Of a stretch of DNA of 64,000 nt, positions 44,841-53,444 are shown piece by piece. Positions within the stretch are counted from its first letter, which is position 1. Every line of letters starts with the position of its first letter. The stretch lies in the NCBI RefSeq assembly GCF_001303895.1, contig NZ_LJSD01000056.1, positions 62,001 through 126,000 on the forward strand, given 5' to 3'. The translations under genes and the position numbers were made by a program. This DNA is from Mesorhizobium sp. 1M-11. Lineage in GTDB: Bacteria; Pseudomonadota; Alphaproteobacteria; Rhizobiales; Rhizobiaceae. A model generated the notes under the pieces. It saw nothing but the letters and a program-made list of their open reading frames with translations. It did no database searches and had not been told where the DNA came from.

Positions 44841-44869
44841 AGGGTATTTTTTCGTCATAAAATGTTCAA
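44841..44869 (-). promoter_or_regulatory. Candidate porin promoter
   Basis: On the minus strand TTGAAC (44869-44864) and TACCCT (44846-44841) are spaced by 17 bases within an AT-rich patch. The -35 is good and the -10 is weak. Expected transcription start is about 60 bases before the porin start codon. Confidence 0.35.
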
Positions 44870-44885
44870 ACCACTTATTAGAATG

Positions 44886-44933
44886 GGCCTTTGAAATTTC
44901 CTCACGACTTCGGTTTCGGACGCCTCAAAGGCC
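44886..44933. repeat. Inverted repeat at the end of the F420 operon
   Basis: Perfect 9-base arms GGCCTTTGA (44886-44894) and TCAAAGGCC (44925-44933) flank a 30-base loop and overlap the fno stop codon. There is no clear T-run after it on the minus strand, so it is at best a weak terminator or an RNA-stabilising hairpin for the operon's 3' end. Confidence 0.35.
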
Positions 44934-45566
44934 GGTAATGGCGATACCCGCGCCCGATATTTTGTAGTTGCGGTTGATCCAGATGAGGACGGAAGTCAGC
45001 GCTTCCGCCGCGGCGGAATTGGCCAGCACACCGCCGCCGATACCCCGATTGGCCACGACAGCGGCAAGTTCGATCACCGTATCGCGGGCTTCCTTGTCAT
45101 CGCTGAACACCAACACGTCGCAGTCGGCGCGCCCCCCGGCATGGAGCTTGCTGGCGCCGACATTGTGGAAGGCGGAGACGACCCTGACACCGTCACCGAG
45201 CAGCCGCTGCGCGATCTGCGCTGCCGAGCCCGCTTCGGGCAATTGCACCACGCTCACCTTCGGAGGCACCAAGGGGACGGCGGCGTCGACCAGGATCTTG
45301 CCTTGCAATACGGGTTTGATCTCTTCCAGCGTCGCTTCGTGGCTGGCAAAGGGTACCGCCAGCACCACGACATCTGCCGCCGCTGCAGCACCGACATTGT
45401 CATTGCCTTTCGCAAGGTCGCCAAGCTCGGCTGCAAACGTCTCGGCTTTCTCCCGCGAGCGGGAGCCGACGACGACTTCATAACCTGCCGCAGTCCAGCC
45501 TTTGGCAAGGCCCGAACCGAGGTCGCCGGTTCCGCCGATGATCCCGATGATCGGTCTGTCTTGCAT
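44925..45566 (-). CDS. npdG: F420:NADPH oxidoreductase (Fno/NpdG)
   Basis: A 213-residue protein that moves hydride between NADPH and coenzyme F420. The N-terminal Rossmann motif is 'IGIIGGTGDLGSGLAKGW', followed by 'VVGSRSREKAE' typical of NADP binding. Later blocks 'VVVLAVPFASHE' and 'VSAFHNVGASKLH' match the family. The open frame extends far upstream, but that part is antisense to the preceding gene; ATG at 45566 is the start. It is the last gene of the F420 operon and would supply reduced F420 to the oxidoreductase encoded just upstream. Confidence 0.9.
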   Translation of the reverse strand: MQDRPIIGIIGGTGDLGSGLAKGWTAAGYEVVVGSRSREKAETFAAELGDLAKGNDNVGAAAAADVVVLAVPFASHEATLEEIKPVLQGKILVDAAVPLVPPKVSVVQLPEAGSAAQIAQRLLGDGVRVVSAFHNVGASKLHAGGRADCDVLVFSDDKEARDTVIELAAVVANRGIGGGVLANSAAAEALTSVLIWINRNYKISGAGIAITGL

Positions 45567-45607
45567 GCTGGTATTCCCGTTCCCTGGATTGCGCGCGGAC
45601 GCTGGAG

Positions 45608-46564
45608 CTACGCTCGCTTCACGAGCTCGACGGCCTTGGCCAGCTGCTTGAGCTGGTTGGGGTGATCGTACATCGGATGCAGCACGATCTCGTCGACACC
45701 CTTGGCGATGAGCTTTTGCAATCCCTCGGCACATTCCTCCGGTGGGCCGAACACCGCGACGCGGTCTGCCATGCCTTCGACGCTGTAGACGGGATTGTCC
45801 TTGAACCCGACGGACAGGATCTGCTGCACGCGGTCGCGCGCCTCTTCGCGGGTTGGCTCGACCGCTGCATAGACGTTGACGGAGATCGAGAAACTGGAGG
45901 GCGCGCGACCGCTGATCGCTAGCTCGTCCCGAAGGATCGCCAGTTCCTGGTCGCGCTCTTCGGCCGGGATCATCGCCGCCCCTGTCCAGCCATCGGCGAT
46001 TGCCACCGCCCGGCGCAGCGCCGGTTCGCTGCGTGCGCCGATGATGACCGGCGGGCCGGGTTGCTGGACCGGCTTGGGTTGCATGCGAATGCCGGAGAAC
46101 GAATAGATCTCGCCGTTGAAATCGGCCTCGCCTTCGGCCCAAAGCGCGCGCATGACGGCAATGCCTTCCACGAGGCGCACCGTCGGTTTGTCGGTGGGAA
46201 TGCCGAGTGCTGCAAGTCGCGGCCGATGATAGGCGTTGCCGACCCCCATGCCGACGATGAGGCGGCCTTGCGAAAGCTGGTCGATGGTGGCGAGGTCCCG
46301 CGCCAGCACCGCCGGGTTGCGATAACCAGAAAACAGCACGGAAATTCCGAGCCGCATGTGCTTGGAAATGCCCGCCGCATAAGACAGTTGGTGTAGCGGA
46401 TCGAGCGAGAAATTCTTGTCGTTCAGCGTGTCCTGCGTCCAGATCCCGTTGAAGCCCTGGTCTTCGGCAAGCCGGATGAAGTCTGCGAAGGTCTTGGGAT
46501 CACCCCTCAGGCCAGCGGAAAAGGATGTTGGCCGGCTGGGGCCGCCTGAGTGCGTCGTCGTCAA
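45608..46564 (-). CDS. LLM-class F420-dependent oxidoreductase
   Basis: A 318-residue luciferase-like monooxygenase fold protein: 'FADFIRLAEDQGFNGIW', 'LGISVLFSGYRNPAVLARDLATIDQLSQGRL' (in part), 'VGMGVGNAY', 'PPVIIGARSEPALRRAV' and 'GFKDNPVYSVEG'. The family uses F420 or FMN; the flanking F420 genes make F420 likely. The start is taken as TTG at 46564 because GGAGGA lies 6-7 bases upstream; the longer frame has a cysteine-rich non-family N-terminus. Its substrate cannot be read from the sequence. Confidence 0.85.
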   Translation of the reverse strand: MTTTHSGGPSRPTSFSAGLRGDPKTFADFIRLAEDQGFNGIWTQDTLNDKNFSLDPLHQLSYAAGISKHMRLGISVLFSGYRNPAVLARDLATIDQLSQGRLIVGMGVGNAYHRPRLAALGIPTDKPTVRLVEGIAVMRALWAEGEADFNGEIYSFSGIRMQPKPVQQPGPPVIIGARSEPALRRAVAIADGWTGAAMIPAEERDQELAILRDELAISGRAPSSFSISVNVYAAVEPTREEARDRVQQILSVGFKDNPVYSVEGMADRVAVFGPPEECAEGLQKLIAKGVDEIVLHPMYDHPNQLKQLAKAVELVKRA

Positions 46565-46637
46565 AATCCGTCCTCCGTCGTTCTGCGGGCCGGTCGAGAG
46601 CCGGCGGTTCAGCGAAATTGTTGCGATCGAGATGCCA

Positions 46638-48005
46638 TCACAGGAACAGCTCCTGGGTTGCGGGGCGCAGCACATCGCGCGCACTGCTCGCCTCGGTTGC
46701 TGCCCATTCCAGGCCGCGCAAAACGATGACCGGCAACCCGGCGTCCTTTTGCATGAGAAGACCGGCAGCGGCAGCGGCTTCGTCGGCGAAGGCTGGAAGC
46801 GTTGCCTTCAGGCCCCGGCCATAGGCATCGGTTCGTCCGGCCCAGTCGACGATGGCCGGTACGCCGGCAATGCCGATCGCGACATTGACCAATCCGTTGC
46901 GCCACGGGCGGCCGAACGTGTCGCTGACGATGACGCCGATCGGGCCACCGTATTTCGCTTCGAGACCCTCGCGTATCCTGCGGGCGCTGGCGTCCGCATC
47001 CTCCGGCAGCAGAAGCAACATGCCTTCGCGGCCATCGCCCAGATTGGATTCGTCGATGCCTGCATTCGCGCAGATCCAGCCATGGCGGTGGCGCGTGATC
47101 AGCAGCCCATCCGGCGGCTGGCGGCGGGCGCGGATCACATCGCTGGATTCCGAAAGGATGGCCTCGACCTTGTGCGGGTCCTTGCCGATCTCGGCGGCAA
47201 GGGTGATCGCTTGCTGCGACGGCTGGAATTGCCTGGCCGCAACGAGGCGGCCTTCGCTCTTCGACACGATCTTCTGTGCGACCACCACGATGTCGCCTGC
47301 CGCGAGCGCGCGGTTTGTCCGGACAAGCGCCTCCGTAATCAGCGTGACCAGATCATCGCCTGGCGCGACCTCGGCTATGGTCGTGACCGCAAAACACTCG
47401 GCCTCGGCCGCGCGGCGGGACATTTCGAAATGGTCACGCAGATCCTGCGGCGTATCGATGTCCTTCGACAGATAGGCAAGCTGCAGCCTTTCGCAGGACA
47501 GCCCGCTTTTGTGCGCTGCCGCCTCATGGGCATGGGCGGAGTTCGGGCCATAGGAAAATGGGATCGCGTCTGGCGGCGTCAACAGCAGTGCATTGGTGCC
47601 GCCGTCAGCCGAGACCCCGATGACGACTGAACAGCGGTCGCGCACGGCCAGAAGCCGGTCGACTTCTTCATCGACAAGGGTCGCGATGTCGGCGTGAACG
47701 ACGAGGAGCGATGTCGCTCCAATCCCGATCGCCCATTCGGCCGCGTGTCCGGCGGCAGCGTTGATGTCGCCGCCTCCCGTCTCTTCGATGACCGATGCGC
47801 CGTATCTACGGCTGATCGCCGCCGTTTCCTGCGAAGCCGTCACGACGCCGACCGGGCCGCCGGAATGTGTCCGTCTGAAGAACTGCAGCGTGTTTTCGAA
47901 CAACAGCAGGGCAAGCTTTTCGCGCGCATCATTGGCCAACACAGGGCTGAGGCGCGTTTTCGCTGCCGCCGGATCCTTCATGAGAATGGCGATAGCAACG
48001 GTCAT
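46638..48005 (-). CDS. CofC-CofE fusion: F420 guanylyltransferase and gamma-glutamyl ligase
   Basis: A 455-residue fusion. Residues 1 to about 200 are a CofC-type nucleotidyltransferase ('VAIAILMKDPAAAKTRLSP', 'VVIGVSADGGTNALLL', 'FSYGPNSAHAH'), which activates the phospho-acid side-chain precursor with GTP. Residues about 203-455 are CofE, which adds glutamates to F420-0 ('ALAAGDIVVVAQKIVSKSEG', 'ICANAGIDESN', 'VIVSDTFGRPWRNG'). No flavin reductase domain of the FbiB type follows. ATG at 48005 overlaps the cofD stop by 4 bases. These two steps flank the CofD step, so the fusion brings first and last enzymes together. Confidence 0.92.
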   Translation of the reverse strand: MTVAIAILMKDPAAAKTRLSPVLANDAREKLALLLFENTLQFFRRTHSGGPVGVVTASQETAAISRRYGASVIEETGGGDINAAAGHAAEWAIGIGATSLLVVHADIATLVDEEVDRLLAVRDRCSVVIGVSADGGTNALLLTPPDAIPFSYGPNSAHAHEAAAHKSGLSCERLQLAYLSKDIDTPQDLRDHFEMSRRAAEAECFAVTTIAEVAPGDDLVTLITEALVRTNRALAAGDIVVVAQKIVSKSEGRLVAARQFQPSQQAITLAAEIGKDPHKVEAILSESSDVIRARRQPPDGLLITRHRHGWICANAGIDESNLGDGREGMLLLLPEDADASARRIREGLEAKYGGPIGVIVSDTFGRPWRNGLVNVAIGIAGVPAIVDWAGRTDAYGRGLKATLPAFADEAAAAAGLLMQKDAGLPVIVLRGLEWAATEASSARDVLRPATQELFL

Positions 48006-48976
48006 GACGCGGCCTGTTTGCGGTGTTCTTGCAGTACGGCCGTCCAGGCCAGGATTTCGGCTGCAAGGCGCTCCGCGTCCTGCGGGTCGCGCATCAATAT
48101 GTCGGTGGGCAACACAGAGAGACCACGCCCCTGAAGCTCATCCGCTTCCGGCAGATCCTGCGTGTCGATTGCAAATCCGTCGAGCAGGCCGCTGTAGCGC
48201 ATGGCAACGCCGCTTGAACTCGTCCTCATGCCGAGCCCCGCCATCAATCGGGAGAGGGGACCTTTGACGGCCTTGCCGCCGATGAGTGGCGACACCCCGA
48301 TTTTCGGCGCTCGCGAGTCGGCGATGATGGCGCGGAAACCGTCGATGGCGAGAATGGGTTCTATGGAAAGCAGCGGGTTGCTGGGAGCAAAGACAATCAG
48401 CTCCGCCGCCTCGATTGCTGCCAGTGCCTCGGGGCCGGCTTTGGCCTTCTCAGCTCCGTCGTAGCGAAGCTCCAGCACTTCCGGCTCGCAGCGCCGGCCG
48501 ACGAACCAGGGCTGGAAATCCATCCAGCCGTCCGCCGTCCTGAGTTTGGTCCGGACCGGATCGTCGCTGGCCGGCACGATACGCGCGCGGGCACCGAGAC
48601 GCATCGCAGCTTCCTGCGTGACCTTGGTCAGGCTGTTTCCGGCTGCCAGTTGCCAGCTTCGCCAGATGTGCAGTCCGAAATCGGCGTCGCCCAGTTTCAT
48701 CCAGGTAGGGGCAGCCAGTGTGCCGAGCACGTCCAGCGCGCGCACGGTATCGTCCGCCACACCCCAGCCTTGCTTGCGGTCGATGTGGTCGGAAAGCGTG
48801 TAAATCAGCGTGTCGATGTCGGGACAAACGCGCAGGCCATAGAAATCGTCATCGTCTCCGACATTGGCGATCACCGTCAGCGCTCCGGCCGGCAGGGCTC
48901 TCGCAAGGCCTTCGGCCATGCGCGCGCCGCCGACACCTCCGGCAATAAGCACCACGTTGCTGGCGAATGGCGGCAT
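48002..48976 (-). CDS. cofD: F420 biosynthesis transferase CofD
   Basis: A 324-residue CofD family protein with 'IAGGVGGARMAEGLA', 'IANVGDDDDFYGLRVCPDIDT', 'WMKLGDADFG', 'IVFAPSNPLLSIEPIL' and 'VSPLIGGKAVKGP'. It joins the activated phospho-acid (lactyl, pyruvyl or glyceryl type) to Fo to make F420-0 or its dehydro form. The ATG at 48976 directly abuts the cofH stop codon, and its own stop overlaps the fusion gene by 4 bases. Confidence 0.93.
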   Translation of the reverse strand: MPPFASNVVLIAGGVGGARMAEGLARALPAGALTVIANVGDDDDFYGLRVCPDIDTLIYTLSDHIDRKQGWGVADDTVRALDVLGTLAAPTWMKLGDADFGLHIWRSWQLAAGNSLTKVTQEAAMRLGARARIVPASDDPVRTKLRTADGWMDFQPWFVGRRCEPEVLELRYDGAEKAKAGPEALAAIEAAELIVFAPSNPLLSIEPILAIDGFRAIIADSRAPKIGVSPLIGGKAVKGPLSRLMAGLGMRTSSSGVAMRYSGLLDGFAIDTQDLPEADELQGRGLSVLPTDILMRDPQDAERLAAEILAWTAVLQEHRKQAAS

Positions 48977-50242
48977 CTATCGCGCCGCCATGGCAGTGGC
49001 GCGTTCACCGAGGAACGCAACCGGGTTGGCTCCACGCGACCGCTCGACCAGCGGGGCGATATCAGCAGGATCATGGTCGGAGAAATCCTCGACCGTGTCG
49101 TAGAATGTGTTGCGCTGCATCGGCACACGCCCAGCCGCGCGGATGATCCGCACCATCTCGGATGGCGTGATCTCCTGGCCGTGGCTGGCGCCCGCCGCGC
49201 GCGAGATGCTCTCGTTCATCAGCGTACCGCCAAGGTCGTTCGCGCCGCAGCCGAGCATGGCGTGCGCCATCTGAGGCCCGAGCTTCACCCAGGAAACCTG
49301 GATGTTGTCGATATGGCCGGCCAGCATCAGCCTGGAGACGGCGTGCATCTTCAGGTTCTCCGTGGCCGTTGGACCGGGGCGCGCGGCCGGATGGTCGCGA
49401 TAGAGCCGTGTCTGCTCGTGGATAAAACCCAGAGGCACGAATTCGGTGAAGCCGCCTGTGTCCTTCTGGATGGCGCGGATGCGCGCGATGTGGGCCGCCC
49501 AATGGGCTGGGCCGTCTATGTGGCCATACATGATAGTGGCCGTTGTCCTGATGCCGGCGCCATGAGCCGCCCTGATGATGGTTTCCCATTCATCCGCCGA
49601 CAGCTTGTTGCGGGTCAGCTGCAGGCGGATCTCCGTATCGAGGATCTCGGCTGCTGTGCCCGGCATGGAGCCGAGCCCGGCCTGCTTGAGCTCGCTCAGG
49701 TGGGCGGCGAGCGGAATGCGGCTCTTCCTGACACCGTACCAGATTTCGAATGGCGAGAAGGCATGCACATGGATATTGGGAACACGGCGCTTCACCGCTT
49801 CCAGTATCTGCACGTAGTAGTCGGCAGGCAGGTCCGGATGCAGGCCGCCCTGGATGCAGACCTCGGTACCGCCTCGACGCCAGGCTTCTTCTGCTCGCCT
49901 TGCCACTTCGTCCAGGGATAGCCACTCCGCGCCGGCCGCATCCTTGCGGATGCCGAAGTTGCAGAACTGGCAGGCCATGTAGCAGACGTTGGTGAAGTTG
50001 ATGTTGCGCACCACCACGAAGGTGACCCTGTCGCCGACGCGCTGCCGCCGGACCGCATCGGCCGTATGCAGCACTGCGGCAAGGTCGGCCCCTTCAGCTT
50101 CGAAGAGCGTTTTGCCCTCGGCTTGCGTCAGTTCCCGCCCTGCCAGGGCAGCATCGAGGATGCGGGCGGTCGGCAAGGTCGCGGTCGCCAGGCTGGCTTC
50201 CAGCGTCGGCTTGCGGTCTGTGTGGATTGGGAAGTCCGTCAT
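48977..50242 (-). CDS. cofH: Fo synthase subunit 2, radical SAM CofH
   Basis: A 421-residue radical SAM protein with the cluster motif CYMACQFC (Cys-x3-Cys-x2-Cys) and 'VCIQGGLHPDLPADYYVQIL'. CofH and CofG together build the deazaflavin Fo from tyrosine and a pyrimidine intermediate. Here they are separate genes, unlike the fused FbiC of many actinobacteria. ATG at 50242 is chosen; the open frame further upstream is antisense to cofG. It starts 5 bases after cofG. Confidence 0.94.
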   Translation of the reverse strand: MTDFPIHTDRKPTLEASLATATLPTARILDAALAGRELTQAEGKTLFEAEGADLAAVLHTADAVRRQRVGDRVTFVVVRNINFTNVCYMACQFCNFGIRKDAAGAEWLSLDEVARRAEEAWRRGGTEVCIQGGLHPDLPADYYVQILEAVKRRVPNIHVHAFSPFEIWYGVRKSRIPLAAHLSELKQAGLGSMPGTAAEILDTEIRLQLTRNKLSADEWETIIRAAHGAGIRTTATIMYGHIDGPAHWAAHIARIRAIQKDTGGFTEFVPLGFIHEQTRLYRDHPAARPGPTATENLKMHAVSRLMLAGHIDNIQVSWVKLGPQMAHAMLGCGANDLGGTLMNESISRAAGASHGQEITPSEMVRIIRAAGRVPMQRNTFYDTVEDFSDHDPADIAPLVERSRGANPVAFLGERATAMAAR

Positions 50243-50247
50243 ATCGG

Positions 50248-51357
50248 TCAAGTCACGATCTGGCTGCGTGCGAAGCCGTCGGCACCGGCATGACCGGACA
50301 AAGCGGCAGCGAGCGGCGCGTTTTCGCTCAGGAAGGCCGGATAGACTGTAAGCCGCTCGACCAGTCGGTAGCCTTGCGCACTGGTGCGCCGTGCTAGTTC
50401 GGAAAGTTCCGGCCACGCCCGTTCGGGATTGATGTGGTCGATGGTGAGCGGCGAGATGCCGCCCCAGTCGTTGATGCCCGAGGCGATGTAGTCCTCGAAG
50501 CGGTCGTCGAGATTGGGTGGCGCCTGGAGGCTGATGGACGGGTCGAGCACCAGCCTGGCAACGGCAAGCGTGCGCAGCATGTCCTCGTGCGACGGCTCCA
50601 GCCAACGGGCCATCGCCGTATCGGCCTTGGCGCGGAAGTTCTGCACGATCACTTCCTGCACATTGCCGTGGCGCTGGTGAATGCGGTCTATGGCAATGAG
50701 GCTTTCAACCCGTTCCTCGAATGTCTCGCCGATGCCGATGAGTATGCCGGTGGTGAACGGAACGCCGAGCCGCCCGGCAGCCTCGATGGTCCTCAGCCGC
50801 AGCACCGGTGACTTGTCCGGGCAGGCGTGATGCGCCATGCCGGGTTTCATCAGCCGCTTGCTCACCGTTTCGAGCATCATGCCCATGGAACCGGAAACCT
50901 CGCGCAATTGGGCGATTTCCGCTTCTGTCAGCGTGCCCGCATTGACGTGCGGGATGAGCGAGGTGTGTGCGAGCACCAGCCGGCAGGCTTCGATGACATA
51001 GTCGATCGTCGTCGCATGGCCGAGCCGCCGCAATGCTTCGCGCGCTTCCGGATAACGCCGCTCGGGGCGTTCGCCGAGTGAAAACAGCGCTTCCTTGCAG
51101 CCAAGCCGCTCGCCATTGCGCGCGATCTCCACGACCTCGTCCGGAGTGAGGTAGCCGGAGCCTTCCTGCCCCGGATGTTTGACAAAGGCACAATAGCCGC
51201 AGGTATTGCGGCACATCGTGGTGAGCGGAATGAAGACCTTGCGCGAATAGCTGATGGTGCTGCCCCAGCCATGGTCCCGAAGCGCAGCGGCCTCTGTTTG
51301 CAATTGCGCTGTTTCCCTGCTGGCGAAGCGGGCTGTTCCGTCGATACTGTGAGCCAT
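50248..51357 (-). CDS. cofG: Fo synthase subunit 1, radical SAM CofG
   Basis: A 369-residue radical SAM enzyme with CRNTCGYC as iron-sulfur motif and 'HVNAGTLTEAEIAQL', 'MGMMLETVSKRL' and 'GINDWGGISPLT' blocks. It is the first gene of the F420 operon. A TTG at 51384 is in frame, but the ATG at 51357 follows GAGAGG at 11 bases and is preferred. The 252 bases upstream (51358-51609), shared with the divergent hydrolase gene, show no operator I recognise. Confidence 0.94.
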   Translation of the reverse strand: MAHSIDGTARFASRETAQLQTEAAALRDHGWGSTISYSRKVFIPLTTMCRNTCGYCAFVKHPGQEGSGYLTPDEVVEIARNGERLGCKEALFSLGERPERRYPEAREALRRLGHATTIDYVIEACRLVLAHTSLIPHVNAGTLTEAEIAQLREVSGSMGMMLETVSKRLMKPGMAHHACPDKSPVLRLRTIEAAGRLGVPFTTGILIGIGETFEERVESLIAIDRIHQRHGNVQEVIVQNFRAKADTAMARWLEPSHEDMLRTLAVARLVLDPSISLQAPPNLDDRFEDYIASGINDWGGISPLTIDHINPERAWPELSELARRTSAQGYRLVERLTVYPAFLSENAPLAAALSGHAGADGFARSQIVT

Positions 51358-51609
51358 CCGGCAACCAACCTCTCTGGGCGGCAACAGACCGGGAGGAACT
51401 GACGCAGCCTAGGCAATCCGGGTCTCAGACTGGTCAGCCAGGGGTGTTTGCGTCAAACGACTTAACCGAATGGATGGTTGAGTTGTGCTCAACTGCGATG
51501 CAGGGACATGAGGCGGCAGGTTGACCGGACCTCACACGTTCCTTCGCTTTAGTCGGTTGAAACCGCGCTCCTCGACCGCACAAATGCGCGGACGAAAAAG
51601 GAGGGGCGC

Positions 51610-52377
51610 GTGACTGGACGATGGATCGAGGCAAACGGCCTGCAGCTGCGATACGACTTCACCAAGGGGCGTCGGGCGCCGATCGTTCTGATCCACGAAA
51701 TGGGCGGTACCCTCGAGAGCTGGGACGATGTCATGCTGCCATTGTCGGAATTCGCTTCGGTGCTGCGTTACGACCAGCGCGGTGTCGGGCTTTCCGAAAA
51801 AGTGCCGGGGCCACTGACGGTCGATCAGCTGGCCGGCGACCTCGCCGGCCTACTTGATGCCTTGTCGATCAAGGAGCCGGTTGCTGTGGTGGGAAATGCC
51901 GTAGGCGCTTCGGTGGCTGCCGCGTTCTCCGCGCTCTATCCCGATCGGGTCGCCGCCCTCGTCATGCTTGCGCCGGCAACAGGATTGAGCGCGGAGAGGC
52001 GCGAGGTCGCCTTGCGACGCATCGAGGCCATTGAACGTTACGGCGTGCGCGCTGCATTCGCCGATGGCGGTTCCGATGTGCCGCCACGCTTCGCCACACT
52101 GCGTCTGGCCTCCGACCCGATCGGCCTTTGCGCCATGTGGCGCATGCTTGCCGGTCTCGATATGACCAGGCTGTTGCCCCGGATTGCCTGTCCCGCGCTG
52201 GTGGCGCACGCAACGCGCGACACGTCTCGCACCGAGCAGGACATCGCCCGGGTCGTCGGGATGATACCGGGGGCACGCATGATCTCCATCAACACCACGC
52301 ATTACATGGCCATGGAGACACCCAGGCTGGTTTGCCGCACAGTAACTTCATTCTTCGAGGAGTGCGGTTTTCAGTAA
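51610..52377 (+). CDS. Alpha/beta-hydrolase homologue lacking nucleophile serine
   Basis: A 255-residue protein resembling 3-oxoadipate enol-lactonases: 'VLIHEMGGTLESWDDV', 'VLRYDQRGVGLSE' and C-terminal 'NTTHYMAMETP' with the catalytic His. The nucleophile elbow reads G-N-A-V-G (residues 95-99), so Ala97 replaces the expected Ser (or Cys). The acid Asp ('HATRD') is present. Ordinary ester hydrolysis is therefore doubtful. GTG start at 51610 has AGGAGG 6 bases upstream. It heads the plus-strand catabolic genes and is divergent from the F420 operon. Confidence 0.82.
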   Translation: MTGRWIEANGLQLRYDFTKGRRAPIVLIHEMGGTLESWDDVMLPLSEFASVLRYDQRGVGLSEKVPGPLTVDQLAGDLAGLLDALSIKEPVAVVGNAVGASVAAAFSALYPDRVAALVMLAPATGLSAERREVALRRIEAIERYGVRAAFADGGSDVPPRFATLRLASDPIGLCAMWRMLAGLDMTRLLPRIACPALVAHATRDTSRTEQDIARVVGMIPGARMISINTTHYMAMETPRLVCRTVTSFFEECGFQ

Positions 52378-52572
52378 CCGGCGAATGATGCGGATCACCG
52401 GTCGCGCCGCCCGATCGAAACTCAAAGATAGGAATGTTACCTATCCCTCGAGCGCTCGATATGTATGAGCAAAAGTCAAACGGCGGCGCCGTTTAGTCGT
52501 TTGACGGCCAGGGTGTCGCTGCCTACCGTCCGGCCACGATGGATGACATCGGCAGCGTTGCAGGAACACAGA

Positions 52573-53349
52573 GTGGCGACAGTTCGGTTTTCGGTTGAGG
52601 GGAATGTTGCAACGGTGACGCTGGATCGTCCCGAAGCGATGAATGCGATCGATCCCGAGACTGAGATCGAGCTCAGGGATGTCCTGGCACGCATCGACGC
52701 CGATGCTGGAATCCGTGCGGTGGTTCTGACCGGCTCAGGCGAGAAGGCATTCTGCTCTGGCGCCGACCTCAAGAAGACCATGGCCATTTCGGAAACCTAC
52801 GCCGCCAAGGCCTTCGGCGCCGGCGACGAGAGTTTCGTTTCCAGTTTCTCGACCGACAAGCCGGTCATCTGCGCCATCAACGGTTACGCGCTTGGCGGCG
52901 GCCTCGAACTGGCGCTGGCCTGCGACATTCGCATCGCTGCAGCCCATGCCCGTTTCGGGCTGCCGGAAGTCAAGGTCGGCACCATCCCCGGTGCCGGCGG
53001 TACGCAGCGCTTGCCACGGACCATCGGCTCGAGCGACGCCATGCTGATGCTGCTGACCGGCGACATGATCGATGCGGTCGAGGCACTGCGTCTCGGCCTG
53101 ATCAGCCGTGTCGTGCCGTCAGACGAGCTTTTGAAGGAAGCGCAGGCTCTTGCCGGACGGATCGCGGCCAATGCGCCGCTTTCCGTGCGCGCGATCAAGC
53201 GGCTTGTCACCGATGGCCGTGCATTGCCGCTCAACGAGGCGATCCGGTTAGAGCGCCTGGTCTGGGGATTGCTGCGCGATACTGAAGACAGGTTGGAGGG
53301 GCGGCGGGCATTTCAGGAAAAACGCCCACCGAATTATGTTGGCCGCTGA
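52573..53349 (+). CDS. Enoyl-CoA hydratase/isomerase family protein
   Basis: A 258-residue crotonase-fold protein: 'VTLDRPEAMNAID', the oxyanion loop 'FCSGADLKKTM', 'AINGYALGGGLELALACD' and the catalytic-Glu region 'FGLPEVKVGTIPGAGGTQRL'. It would hydrate or isomerise an enoyl-CoA. The frame is open from 52465 with ATGs at 52465 and 52543, but GTG at 52573 follows AGGA at 7 bases and gives the usual family length and start. The actual substrate is not evident; the neighbours suggest an aromatic or dicarboxylic acyl-CoA. Confidence 0.88.
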   Translation: MATVRFSVEGNVATVTLDRPEAMNAIDPETEIELRDVLARIDADAGIRAVVLTGSGEKAFCSGADLKKTMAISETYAAKAFGAGDESFVSSFSTDKPVICAINGYALGGGLELALACDIRIAAAHARFGLPEVKVGTIPGAGGTQRLPRTIGSSDAMLMLLTGDMIDAVEALRLGLISRVVPSDELLKEAQALAGRIAANAPLSVRAIKRLVTDGRALPLNEAIRLERLVWGLLRDTEDRLEGRRAFQEKRPPNYVGR

Positions 53350-53361
53350 CTCTGGTTTTGT

Positions 53362-53377
53362 CGGCGCAGTTGCGCCG
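53362..53377. repeat. Inverted repeat between hydratase and CoA-transferase genes
   Basis: CGGCGCA and TGCGCCG form perfect 7-base arms around a 2-base centre, in the 95-base gap before the CoA-transferase alpha gene. No T-run follows, so an operator or leader hairpin is more likely than a terminator. Confidence 0.35.
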
Positions 53378-53444
53378 CAGCACCGATCCGGTGAAGGCAA
53401 ATGACAGCTTGGCCGCAAAGCACCGCGAGGAGACGTGATCGGGA

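Noticed and set aside
48650-49921. Plus-strand open frame of about 420 codons opposite cofD/cofH
   Set aside because: Shadow of two well-supported F420 genes.
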